Source: Trichuris trichiura (Eukaryota; Nematoda; Enoplea; Trichinellida; Trichuridae). From it: a stretch of 64,000 nucleotides of DNA. This document shows positions 26,101 to 36,800 of this stretch, one piece after another; position 1 is the stretch's first letter; every line of letters starts with the position of its first letter. Under the pieces are notes generated by a model, which was not told the origin of the DNA, made no database searches, and saw only the letters and a program-made list of their open reading frames with translations. The translations under genes were made by a program, and so were the position numbers. The stretch covers positions 2,170,001 to 2,234,000 of the forward strand of contig JBAJFE010000014.1 of NCBI GenBank assembly GCA_037903355.1. Reading direction: 5' to 3'.

Positions 26101-29100
26101 ATTTATCATAAACTGAATTATGTTACAACTACAAGGTAACTGCAACTTGCCGAATGATTATTTCGCTACTTTATGTCAATAAACTCTCCTTAGTCAATTC
26201 GCAACTAACTGGGCTGATAACTTCATTTTGATGAAGCCTAGTGATTTCACGGTCAATAATCCATGTGACAATTATCATGAGTCACTGGAAACTCTAACTG
26301 GTTACATACTACGTAATACCACAGCAATTCATTTAGATCAGTGATTCTCGACATGGAAGTGGGCGTTTAATGGGATGGCAGAAGGGCATTGGGGACAGCC
26401 ATAAGGGCAGGGGCGGGAAAAACTATGACAAGGAGAAATGGATGCATAAGAAGCGGGACACGGGAACCATGTGAGGGAAATAACAGCACGAGCAATCTGT
26501 ATTAAGCAGACAAGAATGACTATGCTTTTTGTGTAGCCACTCTTGAGTGAATAATGCGCTGAATACTTCACTGTCATATCTTCTTACGTCAGTGCGGTCT
26601 AATCATTAGCCAAAACAGATTCACGAATGGCGGAGATGAGTCGTGCTCAAGGGACCACAGCGATGCAGCTCGACTGCGAAAAATACAGAAAGAAATGTCT
26701 AGAGGGTATGAACCTCAGTCTGTCAACCAGAGGAAGGGCGGTTTAGGGAGGACGGTGAAGTCAGTTCTTTGAAAAGAAGAAACTTAGACGAAAGCCTGTT
26801 GCTTCGATCCTTTGGTCAGCAACTGAGCAACAAGTCGCGCGATCGGCTTGCAGCCGGCGCTATGTTTAAGTTTACTACTAAACTAGCAGTAATACGCTTT
26901 AGCTATGATTTAAACTTAACTTGAAGACTGAATCTGTATCTCAGGACAGTAACAGAAATAAAATATTGGTTAGACTAAAACGACTGAGGGTAACAGGCAG
27001 CGGTCAAACACTTGTCAACAAACATCAATACACTATACAGCTAAAGTTGTTTTTCTTGCTAAAATCAATATGTAGAAAGCATTAGTACTTTTTGGTATGC
27101 GTAGGAACTATTCATGAATGAAAAATAAACTGTGCTAGTGTGGCAAGTTAATAACTGTTGCAAGTTTCTTCTTTTTGGATTTGAAATGCGCAGGCCAGAA
27201 ACTCTTCTATGATAACCTGCTTAGATTTTGTGAAAAAGAGTTATCAGAAATGCATTTAAGGCAGTGAGCTTAAATCTATATAAAAATAAAACGTGACTGA
27301 ATGTATAAAAAAATGAATAATGCATTGAAGAAAACAGAGGCTTTAACCTGAGAATCTCTAATGCGTGAAAAGAAATTAATGTTTGGAATACTCGATAACT
27401 CCCCTAAGCAGTCTGGTGAAACTAGACCTTTTCATTATTATCTGCGTTGCTGTGGTTTTTAAATGAATCATCTTAACACAGTTTGGATTTTTTGATTCTG
27501 AGCATTAAGGACGCACATTATGACGCTTAGAAATGGGACCAGTTTTGACGCAGTTTTTCTGATCAATGAGCACTTCACGAATTCTGTCACTACGTGGAAC
27601 TAATAGCAACAGCAGCATGTTAGAATTGTTAGAAGTATATTTCTTTCTATACATCATGCTGCCTGATTCCCGCGAAACGGCCTGATCTCTTTTCAACAAT
27701 CAGTAGCACTAATTGGAAGACTGAGATATACAAGCGTTTAAATTGGCTGTTGTCCGTTGAAGAGTAGACGGTTTAATTTAATAAAAAGTTTTCTATAAAC
27801 TATCAGCATTTCCGTCAGCACAATTAGCAGTTCGTAGTGCTGAGAAAACAGGTTCATGAGTGAATCGCGCATTTCGAATGCGCGTGTAATGAAATCGCAC
27901 ACGGTGCATAAGATTATTGTCCATTTAGCTGTTGGCTGGGTATACTTTTTATGAACAGTTTATGGTTAACTTTGCTTATGTTATTTCTGAAGATCTTCTA
28001 CGGTTTTTTCCGTTTTCTCGTGTGATGACATCTGTAATTAAACGAAGCAATTGGTCTACCAACGGATAGATGAGCAATTATTAAGAAAATTCGGAACTAT
28101 TGCATTCAGCTTAGCTCTCGGAACGTTCTACTTCCGTCGTCAGTGAGTTGGAAGAGCTCATTCCAGCTCCTCCAGCTTACTTCAGCTCATTTCAGCGCGG
28201 TCAACTCACTGACGACCTAGTTAGAGCGTTCCGAAAGCTCTGAATGCTCAGCGCATTGGTCCTTAATTTTCCTAATAATCTCTTATCCATCCGTTGGTAG
28301 AGCAATTGTTTCGTTTAATTACAAATACCAACGCACAGAAAAACGAGAAAAGCGGTAGATCTTCAGAAAAATGAAACACAATGCCGTTATGAAGCAGCCC
28401 TTGTTCGAGTGCTTATATCATTGAAGAATAAATGGTAGCAAAACATCTGCTTTCTGCGATCACGCTTGTTGTCAGTAAAATGAAAAATGCCCTCCAGATA
28501 TTTGGGAATATTCACTGAAACGCACTGCAACATTTAGCACAGACGTCAAATTTTTACTGGAATATATTTTCTTGTTTACGAAGTGCTGGTCGTAAACAAA
28601 TAATATTTTTCAGCGATAAGAAGTAATCGTGAATAAATAGTCTATTGTTGACGCGAAATCAGGATTCTTCATAGAGAAACCGACAAGGTCGAAGGAAGCC
28701 GCGAGACAGCCCTGAAACTGAAGCTTTAGCTAATGTTGATAAGAAATTAACCGTTTTAAAATCGAAAATTTCAGGCTACAACAACTTATGGGCAACTTAT
28801 TTTTCATCTCATAAAGCAGCAAAGAATACGTCGTATTCAGCGCTGATTCTGCTAGAAACCACAAAGTTGTTGAGAAAGTAGGTAACAATGCGGAAAAATG
28901 TAGATAACAAAAGTTCCTATAGACTTGGAATGACCCTAACGCAGATCAATGAAATGTATAGTCCACAGGTGATAGAAGAAGTTTCAAAAAAAGGCCTGTG
29001 TCAAAGAGAACCAATCGAAGAATGTGCAGCCGGTGGATTCAGAACATTTTCTGGATATTGCAACAATGTTGTACATCCTATGTGGGGTGCTGTTTTCCAA

Positions 29101-32100
29101 GCTTTCAGCCGACTTGTTGCTCCTTCATATCAGGATGGTGAGGATACCAAAAAATTTGCATTTTCATTTACTTTTGGAGGAAACACCAATTATTCTAGCT
29201 TCAACTCTAACTGACATTAACTTTAGGTATTTCTACTCCTCGGGAATCCGCTGATGGATTGGAGTTGCCGACTTCTTCGCTAGTAAGCCAGACAATTTTC
29301 ACTGACAGCATTGGTACAAAGCACCCAACTGCGTCCCTGCTGCTCGCACAATGGGCACAGTTTGTTTACGATGACTTGGTGAAGATTGGAACATCGACGG
29401 GTAAAAACATAATGAGAGGTAAAAGTGACAATAAGAAATAATATTTAGACAAAAATGGTGCAGTTCTGAAGTGTTGCGATACTCAACAACAAAGCACTGA
29501 GTGCTTCCCCATTAGAAGCGCAGGTGACACGAGGTCTGATTGTATTCCATATTCACGGACATTAGCGGCTTTGAATTCAAACTGCAGTTTAGGTAAAGAA
29601 AAAACTTGCTTATTCATAGTTTCACTAAACAAGCACTGTTGGAGGTGAAAGGCAGCAAGCAAATCAAGCAACTTCCTTTCTTGATGCAAGCATGATATAT
29701 GGAAATGATGGGAAGACGGCAGCTTTGCTGCGCTCATACAAAGATGGTAAGGTTTATTATGAGACTGATAAAGACCATCATTCTAGAGTTGTCAGGTAAA
29801 CTTAGTATGTTCAGTTCCGTATACCAGCATTTGCTTCTTCCTCAAAACCAAAATAAGGAAGAATGCGCTCCCACTGCAAGACAGCCATGCTTCCTTTCAG
29901 GTATGATTAAACCCGGTGATTGAAAACGATTTCATGTAATCAGCGCCGTTCTTATTTAACACAAACTAATACATTAAGCGATGTCCGAAAAATGGCAAGG
30001 GGCATTGACTTAGAACCATTACTTTTTAATGCATGCATTGAGGTACAGGTAACATTGTGTAACCTCAACCAGTTAATAGGTCCACAATTTTTTAATAAAG
30101 AGTTAGGTACGATATAGTGTTGAGTTTTGACCTGTTTTCCAAAAGTCTTTCGCAGGAATCTATAATGCTATATGCTTTTGTTCATAATGCAGCAATGAAA
30201 TCTCTGCATCAGTATATTCCCGCTTTGGAAATGTGCAAATGCGACAAAACATGATTTTAAGGAACGAGCAACGTGAATCTAACGCCGACTCAAGCTGCTC
30301 TTTATACCGTGTGGGTACTCCAGCATAACAGGATAGCAGAACGGTTGAAAGTGACAGAAAGGTTTAGTGCTTCAGTAGCTAACAATACCTGTGCCTTACT
30401 TAGGAAATAAATGAATTTTGGGATGACGAGAGAATATTCAGGGAAACCAGGAAAATAATTGGTGCTCAGATACAACACATAACTTTCAACGAATTTCTTC
30501 CAATGATACTTGGTAAGTTAGCGTTGTGCGTAGCACCTCTGGTACTGACTACAGTTGCTAATACTCAATGGGAAAATAGGCTCTGAAGCGATGGAAAATG
30601 AAAAAATGGCACTGAAAACAAATAGCTTCTCGGGGGAATATGACATGGAAGAAAATCCATCTGTACTAAACGAATACGCAGCTGCGGCTGGGCTATTCTT
30701 TTACAGCTTGATGCCGGAAAACATGTTTTTGCCAAAATCTGAACGCACAGTAGCGTTTGCTAGCACCTTCTACGATCCAGAGATTCTTTATACTTACGAT
30801 GGTTTAGAAGATGTTATAAGGTGAGCATTTGTGAGCGGCGTCAGCTTTAAAAAGGACTGACTTCAGATTCATGCTGAACGAAAACTCAAAAACATGTGGA
30901 ACAAGTATCGGGTCACAATTTAGAAACGCATTTTTGAGCACAAGATTTACGTCTGGCGTTGATCTGATGGCAATTTTTATTCAAATGGGCCGCGATCATG
31001 GCATACCTTCTTATGTGGCCATGCGAAATCACTGCGATTTAGAAGCAGTAAAGTCATTCGAAGATCTGGAATCAGTAGTGCAGGACAAAGAAATCATACA
31101 AAAGCTTAAGCTCGTGTATAGGTAAAGGAATGAAATTTCACTGCGGCATATTTAGTTAATTTGAACTTTAAGGAGAGTAGAAAACATCGATCTTTTGCCG
31201 ATTGGTTTAGCAGAGAAACCACTTCCCGGAAGCTTCATTGGACCAACATTTGCTTGCATAATACGGAAACAGTTTGCGAAAGTAATGGTTAGGCATGGTA
31301 AAAAAAACGCTTTGAGAAAAGTATACACTGCAGGTACAAAAAGGAGATAGATACTGGTATGAAAGCTTTTTCTATCCTTCCGAGTTCTCTTCGACACAAC
31401 TGATCGAAATACGGAAAACTACTTTAGCAAGAATATTGTGCGATAACGTAAAATCTCTGGTAAATATTCAACCTGCTGCATTCATGACTGCAGACAACTA
31501 CGAGTTTGGTTTTCCCTGGGTTTTTAGTGCACACGTTGTCAACACCACTCTTTTTTTTAGAAACGCTGCGATCAGCTGTGAAAGCGAATTGATTAAACCC
31601 ACGAACATTTCCGCTTGGAGAGAGAGTATAAATCTGTTCCCAGAATATTAATTCCCTAGCGGCATGATTTTGCAGTAGAACCGCCTGTCGAGCTAGCAAT
31701 TACAAAAGAAACTATAGAAAACGCTGTTCGAATAGCGGAACAGAGAGTCAAAGACGTTGAGCTAAGAGAAAGGCAACTGCAACGGTCCAGTAAGCAGGGC
31801 AGACTTATTTTTCATGAGTGAGATACAGAGAATTTTATTTTTGGAAATAATGTTGGACGTAAAAAGCTGAAAGTTAACCACCATGTAATTCATTCAAGCA
31901 GAGAAGAGTCAGATATTGCAAGAACAGCTGATATTCTATTGGAAGCAACGAAGGTTTTGATTGAGGAGTAGGTCATGTACGTTCTAACCAATGCTTAATT
32001 GAAACATTTAGTGAACAGTTTGGCCAAAGGACTACTCCCCATCTGAAACTGGACATTGAGACGATGCAGAAAATGTTGCCAAAAATTGAAATTCGTAGTT

Positions 32101-32228
32101 TCATAGGTAAGAAAAACTTTTTATGCAAATATGGTTCTAATAAATTTAATCTGTGCAAATACTCTGCTCTTAATTGTTTATCATCAATTTCAAACTTCAT
32201 ACATTAAGGAGCAACTGATAGCGCATAG
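23144..32228 (+). CDS. secreted animal haem peroxidase paralogue without catalytic residues; one in-frame TAG
   Basis: Sixteen exons join in phase: 23144-23492, 28775-29137, 29227-29400, 29464-29592, 29645-29746, 29796-29900, 30262-30350, 30404-30512, 30580-30820, 30867-31121, 31173-31281, 31334-31625, 31676-31817, 31899-31967, 32012-32106 and 32209-32228 (881 codons). A TTTCAG acceptor abuts the ATG at 23144, suggesting a trans- or cis-spliced leader. A signal peptide ([15 protein letters not shown]) follows, then a prodomain, the animal peroxidase fold ([47 protein letters not shown]) and a charged helical tail. The catalytic residues are gone. The distal DHD is YDD (29367-29375), so haem-linking Asp and distal His are lost. 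The catalytic Arg is Asn (30270) and the ester Glu is Leu (30279). The proximal His is Tyr (30701). A TAG at 28879-28881 interrupts exon 2. Either the gene is a recent pseudogene or exon 2 is spliced around it. Family call is firm; whether it is expressed is unknown. Confidence 0.8.
27986..28408. mobile_element. foldback element D, inside intron 1 of the peroxidase paralogue
   Basis: The arms 27990-28143 and 28209-28370 are reverse complements. Cores are at 28115-28143 (- strand, GAAA changed to GAGA) and 28209-28236 (+ strand, CTGACGA ... GAAA). The one-sided tail is at the right end (28371-28408, ATGAAAC ... CCGTTATGAAGCAGCCC). It is flanked by an imperfect 14-bp direct repeat, TTGCTTATGTTATT at 27972-27985 and GTGCTTATATCATT at 28409-28422 (11 of 14 match), implying some age. 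Confidence 0.75.
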
Positions 32229-33834
32229 GCTGCACGGGAATCGTTTTGCTGGATTTCATTAATAGGTAACCTTACAGATTTTCCCTACTTCCATTGTTAG
32301 CGGATATATGAAGCACACCATGAGTCTATTTTTACATGATTAATTACTCACTAACTCTATGACCAAATGACATGAGGCTGGAACTTCTGGGAGCTTTGTT
32401 AATCTCGTAAACAATTGTTGAAAAAAATTGCGTCTGCTGTAGTAAGTGTAATTAAGCATCAAAAATTTATGGTTAATAGATCCCCGTCTCAGAAATTTAG
32501 TTCCTGTGACACGAACCTTCTCTAAAACCAATTAGTATTTCCAAACTATATGCTGCGCTCTTGATGCAGTGTTGCTGTACTTGCTTTTTTAGAGAATGCT
32601 TCAAGCACGTACTTGATGATGAATGCTTATGTCCACATAAAAAAATTTAATGACGGAATATATCGTAATTTCAGCAAGAGGTTTGCTGATTAAAATGACA
32701 GCTATAGCTTCTAGGGCTCAGCTTGTCTCATGTTTAATGGACTGAAAGGTAATGTGGGGGAAGATCTTACGAATCACAGCTAGCACATTTTAATTCGTTA
32801 GCGCTGGTCCAAAAGCTCCAGTCGTCTTTTTAACAAACAACGTTTTTGTTGACATAAAGGGATATTTCATCAATAAGTCCTCGACTTGCAAAACGTTATC
32901 GTTCTCTGCTAACGTTTGCTCACCTAATCGTTGTGTCTTGAATCACTAAGTCAGCTGTAGACAGCGTACACTGCTGACGGTCATATTCCAGCTTTTGTTA
33001 GAAAATACAGTAAAACCCCCGAAGTTGACCATTCCTATATGTTGACCACCTCCTTAAGTTGACCGAATTTTGGCCAGTTGATTTGTCCGCACGTTAGCTG
33101 AGCCACTTATACCCACTTCCTATATGATGACCAGTTTTCTCCAGTCCGCTGGGTAGTCAACTTGCGAGGGTTTTATCATACTTTAATTTGCTTTGCTGGC
33201 CTTTATGGTTGTGATTACGCAATGCATACACGACTAAGCAGCATCTGGGCTGCTCATTTTATGTGCAAAAACCGGTGAGTGACTGTTTCTTCTTCTTCTC
33301 CTTCTAAAACTACCCGTTAAAAAGAAAGAAAAAAACAAAATCCTCTCTTTCCATGCATAATAAGAAAAAGCACGCGGTTCAGGCTCATAAGCACATAGTT
33401 GAAATGTAGTAAGTAAATGACACTCGTAGAAATTTTCACGACTTTTCTTTTAGCTTTGGCAAAATTTGTGAATGTCGCTAAGCATACTTGATTTATTAAC
33501 TGAACAAAGCGTCCTAACTAATGTGAAGTTGACGGAAGCTACAACATAAATAGTAAAGAAAGGTCAGATTTCTGAAATTCAGAACAAAGTGAAGTTGCCC
33601 AAAGTTACTTTTAATGATGATATGCAATAAGTAGTAAAATCAATGTTTCTGAACAAAAACTACATATTAAACAAATAAAGTAGTTCAGTTGCAGTACGTA
33701 GCCGAACTAACGCCCTAAATTCATTGTAAAAAGCTTTACAAGGAAACTGATTATCAATAACGCAGTTACTCTGGAGAATTAGTTGGCTGAATGCCTCCGT
33801 TTAATTAGACTTCGTATGCTTTAATTTAATTCAG
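32229..33834. other. gap between the two peroxidase genes
   Basis: I searched this stretch for a signal-peptide exon of the second peroxidase. One weak candidate is 32372-32405, where MRLELLGALLI runs into GTAAAC. It is too short to support. The interval also holds a small Tigger-like element at 33008-33176. Confidence 0.4.
33008..33176. mobile_element. short Tigger/pogo-like MITE
   Basis: It begins CAGTAAAACCCCCGAAGTTG, has repeated TTGACC words, and ends CTTGCGAGGGTTTTAT, giving terminal inverted repeats of the form ATAAAACCC/GGGTTTTAT. A related inverted copy lies at 49430-49537 and shares GTCCGCACGT and AGTTGACCGAATTT-like blocks. It has no coding capacity. Confidence 0.55.
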
Positions 33835-36800
33835 CTATTTCTTAGATGGCTGCAAGAATAAAGTGACTTATGCTGGAATGTTATTAAATAATGAAAGGAT
33901 TTTTGCAGCAAATGCTACGGGAAATAATAACCGTTGTAACAGAAAGCTGTATCCGTGCGATCTGACATCACCTTATCGAACAATTACTGGTTGGTGCAAT
34001 AATCTCAAAAACCCATCAAATGGAATGGCATTTAGCCCCTTTAGGCGCCTTTTGAAACCAGCGTATAATGATGGTGAGCATGCGCAAATCTTGCAGCTAC
34101 TTTCTTAATCAAACTCACTTGAAATAGGATTCAGCGAGCCGAGAAAGTTCAGCTCTGACGGGTCACCGCTACCGAGCCCTCGAAAGGTAGCAAACGTGAT
34201 GCACCCGAGCAAAAATGTTAAACATAAGAAATACAGCCACTTCTTGATGATGTTTGGTCAATTCCTCGATCATGATATGACACATACACCTATGACTGTT
34301 GGTAAGTACAAACGCAATTCCTTTCCAGAACGGTAAATTAACCAGACCATTATTTTACGCATAGCTAGATTATAAAAACTGCGTGAGAAAAAGAACTACT
34401 TTCTCAGTAACTCCAAACACGTTGAAAATCGCTTGCGTTCAGAGGCCGCATAAAATTCCTCTCGGACAGACATATCCATGTAAAAATGTTTTTTAAGCTT
34501 ACATTTTTGAAAATCGCTACTGTCCTGATCCCTATTTATTCGGGAAGAAAGGGGCCAATTAAAATGGTTGTCAAAGTACATACAGAACAAATGAGTACTC
34601 AATGAATAGACTAACAACATCAAGCGCTACAGAAAGCTAACGAAACTAGCGTGCATAACTTTTCAATTACAAGTTGTTAGATTAAATTTGGTGTACTCAC
34701 TATATGCCTTACGTTTTAAATTCTAAATTCAGTCTCCAACGGTGAACTTCCAAATCAGGACCTCCTGCGTCGCTCAAATTTGAGCATGGCAGAAGGCTAA
34801 GGCATACTTTCTGCATAGTAAACCTTCGTGCTATAAGCAGACGTCTTAAGCAGTGTACTACAACTTCAACTTCCCTTGAAAAATAAAAGCGTAGAAGATG
34901 TAATTCTTTCATCATAAGACGCTATCATCTTGATGTTTTTAAAACAGTTACAGAAAATAAGCACAAGGTAATTGACATTCAAAATAAGCATTGGACACTA
35001 GATTTTACAACGGACATAGACTGTTACTGATAAAGCTTCTATCAAGATAAATACGACACGATTGTCAGAGTGACTTTTGCACTTTCAGCTCCTGATGGCA
35101 GCCTTCTGGAATGCAGCGCCTGTAATTCCTCTGAAACAGTATCATCAAGCTGCTGGCCAATTCCAATTCCAAATGACGACCCATATTTCCCGCCGACGAT
35201 GCCTGACGGTTCTCCTAGGTGCATGCATTTTGTCCGATCTTTGATAGGACAACTTACACTAGGTGCACACTAACCTTCCAACGAATAAAAATTCAATTAT
35301 CAATTCTCCAGGCTACCGTGAACAGCTAAATCAGCTGACGAGCTATATAGACGCTTCTAATGTCTACGGTTCGAATGATTGCACTGCCTCCGACTTGCGT
35401 TTGTTCACTCAGGGGAAGCTTAACTACACCAGAACATTTCCTGGCATTCAGCATGGACTACCATTTGGATTCCGAGACCCCGACTGCAAGAGCCATGCTG
35501 ATAAATGCTTCATGGCAGGTAATTTTGTAGATTTCTAAACGTATTCATAATAATGAGAAAATTGTTAACATATTAGCGTCAAAGTTCTAGCAGTATGTTT
35601 AAACAATATGACTAGGTTGATGTCCGTAAATCAGATTACTAACATTTACAGGCCGGGTGAGTAAAAGCAGGTGCATGCAATTTCACTGCGTATATCATAC
35701 AGTTGTTTTAAGCGTTTTTCTATAGGAACATTTGTTATTGCAAGGCTTTTGGAATCGAAAAGCTTTGCTATAACAAAAGCTTATACACATAAAATGGGTT
35801 AATGCAGGCGCACAATAAACATAACGAAATTGTGTTTTAATTTTAATACTAACAAAACTTCAGCAGATGCTCTGCAACAGAACAGTGAAGTTATTTTCGG
35901 AGCTGTGCCCCAATGTTACATTCTCTTCTCTTATGAATAAACAAGTTGGTACGTCAATGCTTCTGCGTAATTTGTCCGTAAACATTCGACATAATGGCAT
36001 AGTGATGGTTAAAGCAAGGTACTTCAACGTGAAAACATAACTTCTTACGAGACAGTGGAACTTCAAGTAGAATACATAAGGGGATTCTGATGGAAGTTGT
36101 CACATTGCAGCATTCAATAAATTTTATTTTCAGAGCTTTATGGCCCAATCTTTACCTGTCATCAGCGGTAAAGAGTTGATGATCGTCCAATTTTTTACCA
36201 ATGATGACGGGTCAAGATTGGACCCTAAAGCTCCGGAAATAAAATTTATTGAATAATACACCAGGACAGCTTCCGTAACAGTAACCTTGAATACTTTACG
36301 TAAAGGATACTTCCAATTGCGAAGCTATTCTTAAATTAAAGCATTAAGTTTAATAGCTCCCACCCAAAGAGAACAACGGCCATATTATTACAAGCAACAA
36401 AAATGTTTTCTATATAGAAGTGCGCACTTCTGCTAATTCCTAGAAGTTACGTGTGGCCTTGGAGTGAAACGAATTCAGTACGCTGTACCGAAACTAAAAC
36501 CAATAGGATCAGCATAGCATTGAAACTTGTATGTTGTGAAAGCTGTTACAAAAAACCCAGCATTTCATACTGAAGGTTGTACCAATAATATAAGTGGCAA
36601 AAAAGCACGGTTAATCATCAATGGGTGGGCTATAAAGCTCATGCAATATGCAACGGTTAAAACTGGTGCACACAGTTTTGTAGTATTACAATTTTAACCA
36701 TGAAAGAATTATTAATTTGCATACCTATTATGATGTGGATCAACAAAAATGGTCAAGTCCCTTTTGCCTCTGCGCTTGTTTTAAAAGGCCGAGGGTTCAC

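Noticed and set aside
25813..26145. 110-codon - strand frame ending in a hydrophobic helix
   Set aside because: No signal, domain or splice context; its length is within chance for an A/T-rich intron.
26338..26577. A - strand frame with a hydrophobic stretch and Cys/Pro-rich end ([13 protein letters not shown])
   Set aside because: It lies in the large first intron of the peroxidase, with no splice partner, promoter or homology I can name. Possible small secreted protein, but unsupported.
29796..29814. A 19-bp intron in the first peroxidase
   Set aside because: An alternative 49-bp intron (29747-29795) keeps phase and gives a better match to the family (RSYKDG joined to KLSM), so the ultra-short intron is unnecessary.
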